A DNA stretch of 64,000 nucleotides. Origin: VRUE01 sp963780815 (lineage in GTDB: Bacteria > Actinomycetota > Thermoleophilia > Solirubrobacterales > 70-9). Positions 26,903 through 37,000 of the stretch are shown one piece after another. The first letter of the stretch is position 1. Each line of letters starts with the position of its first letter. Both the position numbers and the translations under genes were made by a program. Below the pieces are notes generated by a model, which worked only from the letters and a program-made list of their open reading frames with translations, did no database searches and was not told the origin of the DNA. The DNA is taken from contig CAWADG010000014.1 in NCBI GenBank assembly GCA_963780815.1, positions 186,001 through 250,000 of the forward strand, in the 5' to 3' direction.

Positions 26903-29681
26903 ATGACGATGAGCACGGAGAAGACCGGCACCGCCGCCAGGGCCCGCAGGGCCAGTCGGGCGGTGGCCGCACTCGCCGCCGTGATCGCGGCCGTCGCCGT
27001 GACGGCCTCCTCGGCCTCGGCCGCCCCCGAATTCGCCGAATACGTTGTCGGCAGCTCCGACACCCAGGCCGGCGGCCACCCCGACCTCAACGTCGTCATG
27101 CGGCTCGAAAACGCCGCCGACCCCGAGGTGGTCCGAGACCTGACCTTCAACCTGCCGCAGGGCGTCTTCGGGAATCCCGGCGCGATCTACAAATGCGAGG
27201 CGGCGGACTTCGCGATCAACCAGTGCCAGCCGGGATCGCAGGCCGGGATCGTGAAGATCGTCTCCAACTACGAAGGCGTCCCCAACACGATCCTCGGCAC
27301 CGCTCCGGTCTACAACATGCGGACGATCGACGAAGAAGAAACCGCGCGCCTGTCCTTCGTGGCGCCTTTGGTCAACATTCCGGTCGGGGTCCCGGTCTCG
27401 GTCCGCAGCGGCTCCGACTACGGCCTCCAGATGTCCGCGCGAAGCATCTCGCAGACGGTGGCGCTGAGTTCGGCGGAATTCGTGATCTGGGGCTTCCCCG
27501 CCGACCACGAACACGACAAGGAACGCTTCCATCCCGGCGAACCCGGCGAACCGCCCGGCTGCGTCGGCGAAACCTCGACCGACTGCATCGCGGCGCCGTT
27601 CCCGGTGGCCGGCAAACTTCCGGCGCCCTTCATCGACAACCCGAGCGTCTGCACGGGCGAAGAACTGCCGGTGACGGTCGACGCGGTCAGCTACCAGGAC
27701 CCGAATCAGACCGCGCACCTGGTCTCCAGCTACCCCGAAACGACCGGCTGCGAAAACCAGCGCTTCGACCCGGTGTTCAACCTCGGGCTGACAACCGACG
27801 AATCGGACGCGCCGTCGGGGATGGACATCGAACTGCGCGCGCGCCAGTTCCTCGAAGGCGAAGCTCCGACCCCGTCGAATCTCCGTTCCGCGACGCTGAC
27901 GCTGCCGCGCGGTCTGACCGTCAACCCCGACGCGGCCGACGGCCAGACCTCCTGCAGCGACGCCGAGGCCGGCTTCGGACAGGACTCGGCGGGAAGCTGC
28001 CCCGACAACGCCAAGATCGGGACGGTCGAGGTGCGGACGCCGGCGCTCGATGCCCCGCTCGAGGGCTCGCTCTACATCGGCAAACCGCAGCCCGGCAACC
28101 AGTACCGGCTGTTCATGATCTTCGACGGATTCGGGATCCACGCGAAGCTCGAGGCAGACGTTCATCCGGACCCGACCACCGGCCAGCTGGCGGTGACGAT
28201 GACGGACCTGCCGCAGGTGCCGTTCGAAACCTTTGACCTGCACCTCTTCGCGTCCGATCGCGGGCTGCTGGCGACGCCGACACAGTGCACGCTCTACCAG
28301 GCCCAATCCGACCTGGTTCCCTGGAACCCGACGGCGGCGGCGCAGCACTCCTCGCCGTTCGTGACGATCACCGCCGGCCCCAACAGCCGGGACTGCCCGG
28401 GCCAGGTGCGGCCGTTCTCGCCGCGACTGGTCGCCGGCACGTCCAACCCGCGGGCGGGTGACTTCAGCACCTTCATGCTGAAACTCGATCGCGACGATGG
28501 CGACCAGTTCCTCAGCGACGTCAACTTCAGGATGCCGCCGGGCTTCACCGGCTCGCTGCGCGGGCTGACCTACTGCCCCGACGCCAACATCCTGGCGGCG
28601 GCGGCCAAGACGCGGCAGCGCCGAGCAGATCAGCCCGAGCTGCCCGCAGTCGAGCTTCGTCGGGACCACCAACGTCGCCGCCGGGCCCGGGGAACACCCG
28701 TTCCACGCGGTCGGCAGGATGTACCTCGGCGGACCGCTGAACGGCGCCCCGTTGAGCATGGTCGCGATCACCCCGGCCCTGGCCGGCCCCTACGACTACG
28801 GCGTCGTCGTCGTCCGTGTCGCGCTCCATGTCGACCCGAAGACGGCGCAGGTGAGCGCGGTCTCGGACGCGATGCCTCAGATAATCGGCGGCATCCCGAT
28901 CCGGATGCGCTCGATCCGGGTCAGCATCGACAAGCCGAACTTCACGATCAACCCGACGAACTGCTCGCCGTTCACGGTCGACTCGCAGGGGATCGGCGAC
29001 CAGGGGACGGTCACCGACTTCTCCTCGTACTTCCAGGCTGTCAACTGCATCACCCTGCCCTTCAAGCCGACGATGAGCATCAAGCAGCTGGGCGGCAAGA
29101 AGGCGACCGGGCGCAGCAAGGACCCGGCGCTGCAGTTCGACCTCCGGACCCGCAGCGGTGACGCCAACATCAAGTCGGTCGCGGTGACGCTGCCGAAGGC
29201 CTTCGCGATCGACCAGCGCCACCTCGGCAATATCTGCTCGAAAGCCCAGCTGATCGCCGAACGGTGTGCCGGCAGGCAGGCGATCGGCAAGGTGACGACG
29301 ACCACGCCGCTGCTCGACCAGCCGCTCAGGGGTCCCGCCTACGCCGTCTCCGGGTTCGGCAAACTCCCGCACGTCGTCTTCATCCTCGACGGGCAGGTGC
29401 TGATCATGCCGGAAGCGGAATCGTCCTCGGTCAAAGGCGGCCACCTGAAGACGGTCGTCCCCGTCGTCCCCGATGCCCCGATCGGCCACTTCCGCCTGCA
29501 GCTGTTCGGCGGCAAGAAGGGCTACCTGGTCAACACCAGGGACCTCTGCGCCTCGGCGGCGAACACCACGATCGAATACACGGCCCAGAGCGGGAAGAAG
29601 CTGACCCAATCGGTATCCGCGAAGACCGCTTGCGGCAAGGGCAAGGGCTCGAAGCGCGCCGCTCGACGGGCCCAACGCTGA
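26903..29681 (+). CDS. B2: exported AGGHPD-family four-repeat protein (type II), one frameshift
   Basis: The ATG at 26903 follows an AAGGAG; a nearby ATG at 26909 is better spaced. A GTG at 26873 overlapping the A3 stop (GTGA) is an alternative start. The signal peptide ends near ASSASAA, followed by SSDTQAGGHPDLNVVMRLEN. Four Cys-containing modules are present, as in B1. Sub-family features such as LKLDRDDGDQFLSDVNFRMP and GPYDYGVVVVRVALHVD are shared with B4, not with B1/B3/B5. One frameshift near 28610-28618 separates ANILAAAA from AEQISPSCPQSSFVGTTNVA; removing it restores a protein of about 925 residues. A strong terminator follows the stop. Function unknown. Confidence 0.78.
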
Positions 29682-29699
29682 AGCGAAACGCGATAGAGG

Positions 29700-29730
29700 C
29701 CCGGCGGCGCTAGAATGCCGCCGGGTTTTT
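29700..29730 (+). terminator. Rho-independent terminator after B2
   Basis: CCCGGCGGC (29700-29708) and GCCGCCGGG (29717-29725) form a perfect 9-bp stem with an 8-base loop, followed by TTTTT (29726-29730). This is the clearest terminator in the window. It separates the large A/B genes from the C-H genes of unit 1. Confidence 0.88.
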
Positions 29731-29807
29731 AGACCAAACCTTTGAGTGCGTAGGGGGGTTCTCTATCTATAGGGAACCGCCAACTTGGGAGAAAGCGGAG
29801 GAGTCAG
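29731..29807 (+). promoter_or_regulatory. Conserved leader/promoter element in front of C1
   Basis: This stretch shares AGACCAAACCTTTGAG, then GTAGGGG, and a GTTC...GGGAAC hairpin with the region before C2 (47522-47594). The hairpin here pairs GGTTCTCTAT (29757-29766) with ATAGGGAACC (29769-29778), with one G-T wobble. Conservation between the two copies in an otherwise free region suggests a promoter with operator or an RNA control element. A strong GGAG lies before the C1 start. Confidence 0.55.
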
Positions 29808-30488
29808 ATGCAGGACGATGTGAGAAGGAAGCGGGCATGGCTGCCCTCACCGGCGATGGTCGTTGCGGTTATCGCCCTTTTCTTGGCGACGGCGGGTTCC
29901 GCGTTCGCCGTCAAGAAGTCGACCGAACTGCCCCCGAACTCGGTCGGCACCAAGCAGCTCAAGCCGAAGTCGGTGACCACGGGCAAGATCGCCAACGGCG
30001 CTGTCAAGACCAACAACATCGTCGACAAGTCGCTCACCCGCGATGACATCGCCGTCGGGAAGCTTCCCCCAGTCCCCTCCGCCACCAACGCCGATCAGAC
30101 CGGCAACGCCGGCACGATCACCGGGCACACGGCCGCGTGCCCCGGCGGCACCACGCTGATCCGCGGCGTCTGCTTCGACTCGGCCTCGAACCCGGTCATC
30201 GGCTCGCTGACGAAAGCGCGTGACGCCTGCGCCGCCAAGGGCGGCTACCTGCCGAGCCCGCTGAAACTCTATTCGGCACGCGGCGTCCTCAACCTCGGAA
30301 CCGGCGTCGGGAACGATGTCCAGTACACCGACACCTATTACGACAAACCGTACGAAACCAAAAAAGAAGAAGAAGAAGGCATTCCGATCGCCCCCTCGAC
30401 AATCACCGTCGACGGCCAGGGCAACCTGGTCGAGCAGAGCGTCAACGACCCCGCCGAGTACACCTGCGCCTATCCGCTCGTTCGCTAG
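29808..30488 (+). CDS. C1: small exported protein with lectin-like pattern
   Basis: The product has 226 residues. It starts with a basic stretch and a single hydrophobic segment (PSPAMVVAVIALFLATAGSA), giving an exported or N-anchored protein. Short repeats follow, of the type NSVGTKQLKPKSVTTGKIAN, which I know from many actinobacterial exported proteins and which may form a rod-like stretch. The C-terminal half has four cysteines and the segment ARDACAAKGGYLPSPLKL. That resembles the A-x3-C-x3-G-x-x-LP-x3-L pattern of C-type-lectin-like folds. It ends CAYPLVR, as does its paralogue C2 at 47595-48245. D1 starts three bases after the stop. Ligand unknown. Confidence 0.8.
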   Translation: MQDDVRRKRAWLPSPAMVVAVIALFLATAGSAFAVKKSTELPPNSVGTKQLKPKSVTTGKIANGAVKTNNIVDKSLTRDDIAVGKLPPVPSATNADQTGNAGTITGHTAACPGGTTLIRGVCFDSASNPVIGSLTKARDACAAKGGYLPSPLKLYSARGVLNLGTGVGNDVQYTDTYYDKPYETKKEEEEGIPIAPSTITVDGQGNLVEQSVNDPAEYTCAYPLVR

Positions 30489-30491
30489 TCG

Positions 30492-31292
30492 ATGAGGATG
30501 ATTCGCGGAAAGAGGGCCGCCCTCGCGGCGGCGGTTGCGGTGGTCGCGGTCGGCGCCCTGGTGCTGGCCCCGACCAGCCAGGCGGTGCGCGTCCTCAAGG
30601 GCAACCTGGTCGTCGTCTTCGAAGGGACGATCAGCCCGTCGAAGCTGCCCCGGACCGGCACCGCGCCGGTCGGGGTTCAGATGGGCGGCAAGATCAAGAC
30701 CACGGACGGCACCGCGCCGCCCAAACTCGAGCGGATCATCCTCGAAATCAACCGCCACGGGCAGCTGCAGACCAAGGGGCTGCCGAAGTGCTCGCTCGGC
30801 AAACTGCGCTCGATCTCCTCGCGGGGCGCGAAGCGGGCCTGCGGCGACTCTCTGATCGGATCGGGATCGGTCACCTCGCGGGTCTCGCTCCCGGGCCAGG
30901 GAGCCTTCGCCTCGATCGGGAAGCTGCAGGCGTTCAACGGCCGCCACAACGGCCACACGGCGATCTTCGCCCAGGTCGCCTCGGGGGCGCCGCTGCCGCT
31001 GACCTACGTGATCGTCTTCGAAGTCAAGAAGCGGGGCGGCGAATTCGCGACGCAATTGGTCGGGAAAATGCCGCCGATCGCGTCCGAATACGGCTTCATC
31101 TCGGCCTTCAATCTTCTGCTCCGGCGCCAGTACTCGCTCCACGGCGAAAAGCTGAGCTACGCCTCGGCCGGATGCCCGGCGCCGTCCGGTTTCACCCAGG
31201 TCAACTTCCCGTTCGCGAAAGCGAGTTTCCAATTCGCCGATGGGCGGGTACTTTCCAGCAAGCTAGAACGTCGATGCACGGCTAGGAGGTAG
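30492..31292 (+). CDS. D1: exported single-module beta-rich protein
   Basis: The product has 266 residues with a signal peptide ending near SQAV. The mature part has strands such as NLVVVFEGTISPSKLP and a Cys-containing module: GLPKCSLGKLRSISSRGAKR, then ACGDSLIGSGSV, then GKLQAFNGRHNGH. This follows the order C...AC...LIGSG...PF...LxxFNG and resembles one module of the B proteins (C...CPxxSxIG...PLxG). E1 next door is a diverged paralogue, and D2 at 48249 is the copy in unit 2. No known enzyme motif is present. Probably a secreted structural or binding protein. C1 ends three bases before; E1 begins two bases after. Confidence 0.78.
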   Translation: MRMIRGKRAALAAAVAVVAVGALVLAPTSQAVRVLKGNLVVVFEGTISPSKLPRTGTAPVGVQMGGKIKTTDGTAPPKLERIILEINRHGQLQTKGLPKCSLGKLRSISSRGAKRACGDSLIGSGSVTSRVSLPGQGAFASIGKLQAFNGRHNGHTAIFAQVASGAPLPLTYVIVFEVKKRGGEFATQLVGKMPPIASEYGFISAFNLLLRRQYSLHGEKLSYASAGCPAPSGFTQVNFPFAKASFQFADGRVLSSKLERRCTARR

Positions 31293-31294
31293 GA

Positions 31295-32071
31295 ATGCGG
31301 TTCAGAGGTAGGGGAATGCTGTTTGGAGCGCTGGCGATCATTGCTCTGCTCGGAGCGGTCGTCGTCGGCAACGCGATGGCCAAGAGCCAGAAAGTCGTCC
31401 TTGGCAATCTCGTGATCGAACTCGACGGCTCGGTCTCGCCGACCAAGCTCTCGAAGACGACCCCGCAGCCGATCACCCTCAACCTCTCCGGCAAAGCCGG
31501 AACCACCGACGGCACCCACGTGCCGCCGCTGAAAGAACTCTTCGTCGAATTCGACAAGAACGGCCACCTCAACACCAAGGGCATGCCGAGCTGCACGGTC
31601 GGCAAACTCCAGAGCACGCTGACCGCCCAGGCGAAGGCCGCCTGCGGCTCGGCGCTGATCGGTCAGGGCCAGGCGACCGCGGAGATCGCGTTCCCCGAAC
31701 AGGCCCCGTTCTCGGCCGGCGGCCCGATCCTGATCTTCAACGGATCGCAGGGCAACAAGCAGATGCTGATCTTCCACGTCTACGCCAGCGTCCCGGCGCC
31801 GACCACGTTCGTCTTCACCGCCCAGATCGGCAAGGGCAAGGGCCCCTACGGGACCTCCGCCAAAGTCAAGGTCCCGTCGATCACCTCGGGCCAGGGCTCG
31901 GTGACGTCGTTCAAAGTGAAGATCTTCAAAACCTTCAACTACAAGGGCAAGAAGCAGAGCGTTCTGACCGCGACCTGCAAGACCGGAACCCTGCAGGCAC
32001 GGGGCGACTTCGTCTTCGCGGGCAAGAAACTCGAAGGGAAAGTCACCCGGCCCTGCACCCCGGCCAAGTGA
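31295..32071 (+). CDS. E1: exported single-module protein, paralogue of D1
   Basis: The product has 258 residues. An ideal AGGAGG (31284-31289) lies five bases before the ATG. The signal peptide is LFGALAIIALLGAVVVGNAMA. The mature protein begins NLVIELDGSVSPTKLSKTTP, parallel to D1, and carries GMPSCTVGKLQSTLTAQAKA, then ACGSALIGQG, then PFSAGGPILIFNG. It therefore has the same module as D1 and the B proteins. The C-terminus has TFNYKGKKQSVLTATCKTGT. The unit 2 copy is E2 (49056-49820). The stop touches the F1 start region. Function unknown. Confidence 0.78.
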   Translation: MRFRGRGMLFGALAIIALLGAVVVGNAMAKSQKVVLGNLVIELDGSVSPTKLSKTTPQPITLNLSGKAGTTDGTHVPPLKELFVEFDKNGHLNTKGMPSCTVGKLQSTLTAQAKAACGSALIGQGQATAEIAFPEQAPFSAGGPILIFNGSQGNKQMLIFHVYASVPAPTTFVFTAQIGKGKGPYGTSAKVKVPSITSGQGSVTSFKVKIFKTFNYKGKKQSVLTATCKTGTLQARGDFVFAGKKLEGKVTRPCTPAK

Positions 32072-32082
32072 TGAGGCCGACG

Positions 32083-32562
32083 ATGATCAAGAAGGCGATT
32101 GCGCTCAGCCTCACCGGGGTTCTGGCCCTCTCCATCGCGGCACCCGCCGCGATGGCGCTGACCCGCGACGAATACAAGACCAAGGTCGAACCGATCTGCC
32201 AGAAGAACTCCGAAGCGAACGACAAGATCCTCAAAACCGTCCGCAAGGAAGTCAAGGAAGACAAGCTGAAGACGGCCGGGGCCAAATTCATCAAGGCCTC
32301 GACCGCGCTCACCACCACCTACAACGAACTGAAGGCGGTCGAACAGCCGGCCGAAGACGCGGCGAAGCTGACCAAGTGGCTCGGCTACGTCAAGACCGAG
32401 GCCAGCCTGTTCAAGAGCGCCGGTACCGCGCTCAAGGCCGGCAACAAGTCGAAGGCGCAGAAGTTCGTCAACCAGCTGACGTCGAATGCCAACAGGGCGA
32501 ACGCTGAAGTTCTCTCGTTCAACTTCAAATCCTGCAAGTTCGAACCGTCCAAATACACCTGA
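32083..32562 (+). CDS. F1: small exported helical protein
   Basis: The product is 159 residues from the ATG at 32083 (MIKKAIALSLTGVLALSIAA), chosen because F2 starts at the same residue with a clear ribosome-binding site. ATGs at 32071 and GTG 32068, overlapping the E1 stop, are alternatives. After the signal peptide the protein is Lys/Ala/Glu-rich and predicted helical by eye (NDKILKTVRKEVKEDKLKTA). Two cysteines sit near the ends (EPIC and KSCKF). No family is recognised. F2 is about three-quarters identical. Eight bases separate it from the presumed start of G. Confidence 0.72.
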   Translation: MIKKAIALSLTGVLALSIAAPAAMALTRDEYKTKVEPICQKNSEANDKILKTVRKEVKEDKLKTAGAKFIKASTALTTTYNELKAVEQPAEDAAKLTKWLGYVKTEASLFKSAGTALKAGNKSKAQKFVNQLTSNANRANAEVLSFNFKSCKFEPSKYT

Positions 32563-32570
32563 GAGGCCCC

Positions 32571-33074
32571 CTGCGCGGTCTCTTCACAGCGCTGGCCCTG
32601 ATGGGCATCCTCGTCCTCGCCTCCGGCTGCGGGGGCGGGGGCGGGGATGAAACCCAGCCGACCACGGTCTCCGAACGCGAGCAGCTGGAAGCCCTGGCGG
32701 AACCGCCGCCGCCACACGCCTCGTTCCTGCTGAAAAGCATCTACCGCGAGTTCCAGCCGCCGAAACCGAACCCCGAAGTCAAGGGCTCGGCCGAGGCGAT
32801 CAAGAGCGGCGAACGGGAATGCAAGGAAAAGACGCCGCTGGAAGTGCGGGAAGAGTTCATCGGCGAAAGTGATCTGAACGAAGCTCAGGAAGAAGTCGTC
32901 AACGAACTCGAGCGCTACGAAAAGCACCCGAGCCCCAGCTACCCCGCCGGCCAGCTCGGGGCGCTCGTCTACGAGAAGACCCTCCCGGAAGAGACCGCCG
33001 ATTATGGGTTCCAAGGCTGCGTGTACTCGCTCTCGCTCGGGGTCAAGCGGGAACTGGAAAAGGGAAAGCCCTAG
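32571..33074 (+). CDS. G: putative lipoprotein, present only in unit 1
   Basis: The start is probably the CTG at 32571, preceded by GAGAGG. It gives LRGLFTALALMGILVLASGC, a lipoprotein signal whose lipobox is LASGC. The ATG at 32601 would leave too short a signal (MGILVLASGC). The mature part of about 147 residues is charged, with FLLKSIYREFQPPKPNPEVK and a Cys pair (ERECKEKT and FQGCVYS). No family is recognised. The first 50 bases are similar to the start of H, which matters for the deletion seen in unit 2. No copy of G exists in unit 2. Confidence 0.65.
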   Translation: MRGLFTALALMGILVLASGCGGGGGDETQPTTVSEREQLEALAEPPPPHASFLLKSIYREFQPPKPNPEVKGSAEAIKSGERECKEKTPLEVREEFIGESDLNEAQEEVVNELERYEKHPSPSYPAGQLGALVYEKTLPEETADYGFQGCVYSLSLGVKRELEKGKP

Positions 33075-33120
33075 CGCTCGCGCTCAGGAGATCTTTAGCC
33101 CAGATTTGGACAATCCGTCG

Positions 33121-33837
33121 ATGCGCCGACTGCTGACAGCACTGGCCCTGCTGGGCATCCTGGCGATCGCCCAGGGCTGCGGCGGCGGGGACTCCACCTC
33201 GATCGAAACCACCGCCTCGGGCCCCGCCGAAACCACGGCCTCCGGCCAGGGCAGCGGCAACGGCGCCGAAGCCGAAGGCGGCTCCGGCGATGAGAGCGGC
33301 AACGGCAACGGCAACGGCGGCGGCGAAGGATCCTCCTCGGGCGGCGGCGCCAAGGGCCCGGGCCTGACCGAAAAGGCGCACTCAGACGTCAAGGGCTTCA
33401 AGCCCCCGCCCGGCGGCGACAACAGCATCCAGACCTTCGGCGCCGAAGCCGAAAGCACCGAAGAAGAAGAAATCACGACCGCGATGGCCTCCTTCCTTAG
33501 GGCGATGGCGGCCCGCGACTACCCGGCGATCTGCGAAGGCCTGAGCGAATCCAACCGCAGCCAGCTCGAACAGCTCGCCAAACTGAAAAAGGAAATCGGC
33601 TCCGATTGCCCCTCGATCCTCAAGGCGCTCCTCGTCGGCCCCACCTCCGAAGCCAAGCAGGCCGCCGAAGGGACCGTCTACCAGGTCCGGGTCGAAGGCG
33701 AAGACGCCTTCGTCATGTTCACCCCGCTCGGCGGCACCGCCTCCTACTTCGTGATGAAACACGACCCCGACGGCTGGAAGTCGACCACCCTCAGCAGCGG
33801 GGTCCCCTTCAACCCGTCGGCTGCCCCGGGGGGCTGA
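33121..33837 (+). CDS. H1: putative lipoprotein with Gly-rich linker and NTF2-like domain
   Basis: The product is 238 residues from the ATG at 33121. The signal MRRLLTALALLGILAIAQGC ends in a usable, not ideal, lipobox. A low-complexity linker of Gly, Ser, Asn and Glu covers about residues 25-80. The C-terminal domain (ITTAMASFLRAMAARDYPAI, then YQVRVEGEDAFVMFTP and FVMKHDPDGWKSTTL) resembles NTF2-like/DUF4878-type lipoprotein domains, a tentative call. H2 (50320-51036) is almost identical at DNA level, with about six substitutions, while the neighbouring genes have diverged. It is the last gene of unit 1. Confidence 0.75.
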   Translation: MRRLLTALALLGILAIAQGCGGGDSTSIETTASGPAETTASGQGSGNGAEAEGGSGDESGNGNGNGGGEGSSSGGGAKGPGLTEKAHSDVKGFKPPPGGDNSIQTFGAEAESTEEEEITTAMASFLRAMAARDYPAICEGLSESNRSQLEQLAKLKKEIGSDCPSILKALLVGPTSEAKQAAEGTVYQVRVEGEDAFVMFTPLGGTASYFVMKHDPDGWKSTTLSSGVPFNPSAAPGG

Positions 33838-33859
33838 GCTCGTCTCGAGCAGGGGTTTT
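33838..33859 (+). terminator. Weak terminator after H1
   Basis: GCTCG (33838-33842) pairs with CGAGC (33846-33850) over a TCT loop, followed by AGGGGTTTT. The stem is short, so termination may be inefficient. Confidence 0.35.
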
Positions 33860-33879
33860 GGCCGGCTCCGATTTGGGGC

Positions 33880-33908
33880 TTGACAATCGTGACGCCATCT
33901 GGTGTTAT
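33880..33908 (+). promoter_or_regulatory. Unit 2 promoter
   Basis: TTGACA (33880-33885), a 17-base spacer and TGTTAT (33903-33908) form a sigma-70-like promoter with the same layout as that of unit 1. It faces A4. Confidence 0.65.
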
Positions 33909-33914
33909 GAGCCC

Positions 33915-34047
33915 GCTTCGAGTACGACCGGGTTCTTAGGGAGTACCTGAGCAGGGACGAGAGTCCAGGGAACAGGGAAAACCGAGTCCTCTCGGACACC
34001 GCTTGGGAAGGCGGCGTAGGGAGGCTCAATGGGAGAGGAGATAACGC
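33915..34047 (+). other. 5' leader of unit 2
   Basis: The leader of about 133 nt before the A4 GTG can form small hairpins (CCGA...TCGG near 33981-33994, CGCTTGGGAAGGCG near 34000). GGAGAGGAG near the end is the ribosome-binding site. No riboswitch class is recognised. Confidence 0.35.
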
Positions 34048-37000
34048 GTGAGGGATGCGGAATCGCGGTTCGCGGATTCGACTCATTGCGCCGGCGTAGG
34101 CCGGAGCCCGATGGGTGGAGCGTCCTCGAACCGCGCCGTGTCGACCGATGGAGACGGGAGTAGTGCGCTCGCAGGCCGGATCCTTCCGGCCGCCCTGGTT
34201 GCCCTACTCGGGCTCCTAATCTTCGCCCTTGGCGCCGGTCCGGTGTCGGCGGCGCAGCGGCACACCACCGTTAGCGGTGTCTTCGGCAATGACGGCACCA
34301 ACGGGACATCCTGGAACGGCCGCGCCTCCGGCTGGAACAAGGCCGATAGCCAGTTTTACGGCATCGGGCCCGAAGACCTGCGGATCATCGCGGTCCCGAC
34401 GATCGGTTCCTACACGTTCGTCAATCCCCCCAATGGCGCCACGCTCGACGGCGGCTATGTGGGAAACAATGCCGAAGCGGATGTCGACAACAGCGGCGGG
34501 CCCCGCGACGGCGACCTCTACGTCGCCACCGAAAACAAGCAGCTCCGTGGCTTCGATGAAGGGGGCGAATCCCTACCGAACTTCCCGATTCCGTTCGCGG
34601 GCAACATTTGCGGGGTCTCGGTCGACAACGAAGGCTTCGTCTGGGTCGGTGACAAGGGCACGGAATCGGTCGAAAGATTCAACCCTGCAAACGGCAACCT
34701 GGTCGAATCGGTCGGCGTCAGCGCCACCGGAATCCCCTGCGGGATCGAGGTCGACGAAGGCAACAGCGACCTCTATGTGCACTCCGAAGACGGGACGATC
34801 TGGAAGTACACGAAATCCAGCGGCTACTCGACCCATGTTCAGCTGGCCGAAGGCGCCGGCCTGTTCACCGTCGACGCCAACAAAGGGGTCCTCTACTACA
34901 CGGCCCCCGACGGCTACCTCCATGGGGTCAGCACCGCCACCGGCGAACCGACCGAGACAGTTGAAGCCCTGAGATACATATCGACCCTGCTCGAGGTGAA
35001 CCCGGTCAACGACGCCATCTACGCCTTCAGCGGCAACGGCTCCTACGTCTTCGAGCTGCCGGTGTCGCAGGTTCCGAAATCGACCACCGAAGACCCGATC
35101 GCGGACAGCACCGTCAAGGGGACCGTCGACGCCGACGGGGCCGGCGCGATCACCGAATGCTTCTTCGAATGGGGGACCAGCCCGGAATACGGCGAACCGA
35201 CGGTCCCATGCTCGCCCGCACCGCCGTATGGCGCGAACGCCGCGGTGACGGCGGTCCTGCCGGGTACGAAAGAGGTCACCTACCACTACAGGGTCGTCGC
35301 CAAAAACGCCAACGTCGGCGGGATCGGCAGGGGCCTCGACAAGACGATCACTCCTCACTTCGTGCCGTTCCTGAAGACGGAAGCAGCGACCAACACCTCG
35401 AGGACGACGGCGAAACTCCATGCCTCGTTCCAGGGGAACGGCGAAGCGACGGAATACTACTTCGAGTGGGGCCCCAATGAAACCTACGGGACGAAAAGCA
35501 ATGGCGGCTTCGTCAGCGCCGGGAGCCCGGCGGGTCACAAAGACCTCGAATTCGAAGCCACGGGCCTGACCGCCGGAAAAACGTATCACTACCGAATCGT
35601 CGCCAAGAACGGACTTGGCGAAAGCAAAGCCGAAGACCGGACCTTCACCACCCTGCCCTCGGCTCGCAACGTTGTCACCGAACCCGCCACCTCGGTCGAA
35701 CCGACCTCTGCGACGCTGAACGGCAAATTCGACATCGACAACGAAGGCGGAGGCCCGACCAGCTACTACTTCGAGTACGGCCTGACGACGGAATACGGCA
35801 GTAAGACCGCCGTTCCGCCGGGAACCCCGGCCGGCTCGACGCCGGGCACGTTCACCGTCAGCAAAACGATCGAAGTGAACAAAGGCCTCACCTACCACTA
35901 TCGGATAGTGGTGACAAATGCACTCGGCACGACCGTCGGCGCCGATCAGGTGTTCAAAACCCCGCAGGAGCCTCAGATCGCCTCGTTTACATCTTCTGAA
36001 GTGACGGCTACCACCGCAATTCTGAGCGCGACGATCAACCCCAACGGCGCCGAAACGAAATATCACTTCGACTACGGAATCACTCCGAGCTATGGCCAGG
36101 TTGCCCCGGTTCCGGACGGGACGGTCGGCAGCGGCGAAAATCCGGTCAAAGTCAGCCAGCAGCTCACGAACCTCGAAGTCGGCGCCACCTACCACTTCCG
36201 GGTGGTTGCAACCAACCAGTGGGGCAATACAACCAGCGGCGACCAGACGTTTGCCTTCTTCACCGCAAATTGCCCGAACGCCCATGTGCGCCAGGAGAGC
36301 GGGGCCGCCTACCTGCCCGACTGCCGCGCGTACGAGCTCGTGTCGCCCGAAGTCGCAGGCCCGGTGCAGCTCTTCCCGGGACAGGGGCTGGGGCCGATCG
36401 TCAACGAATTCATCCAGCACCCGCAGCCGTCGAACCTGGGCCTGGCCACGAACCCGTCCCGGTTCGCGTTCTGGGGCGGGATCGGCCAGATCAACGGCAC
36501 CAATCCGCCCAACATCACTCAGGACCTCTACGTCTCAACCCGGACGAGCAACGGCTGGGTCACGCATTACCCCGGCCTCGCAGAGAGCACCTCGTTCGCC
36601 TCCGGCGGGACGCACTGCAGCGCGAAGATGGACCTCTGCGAAAACTACGACGTCGAGGATCCGCTCCATATCGCCCCAGAAGACACCGGGTCGAACGCGC
36701 CCTACGTCTTCGATTCGAATCAGAACAGCGCCAGCGTCGGCCGCTTCCCGACGATGGTCGAAAAAGTTCCGGGTGGCGAAGAATTCACCGGACGGGGCGT
36801 CGCCTCCGCGGACTACTCGCATTACGCCTTCGGCACGAACGATGTGGAATTCGCACCGGGCGGCCTGAAAACAGCCCCTGGCTCGGCATATGACAACGAT
36901 GTCGCCGCGAACACCGCGACGATCATCTCGAAACTCCCGAACGGCCCGGACATCCCGCAGGATCCGCTCGGCTGCAACAACGAAATCGGCAGGCAGCGCC

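Larger units (their letters stand above)
29731..33837 (+). repeat. Block C1-D1-E1-F1-G-H1, duplicated at 47521-51036
   Basis: The leader element and genes C, D, E, F and H occur in the same order, strand and spacing in both blocks. G is missing from the second. Similarity is moderate in C, high in D, E and F, and near-complete in H. Together with the preceding A/B genes (A3-B2 and A5-B4) this marks a tandem duplication of roughly 10-12 kb. Confidence 0.85.
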
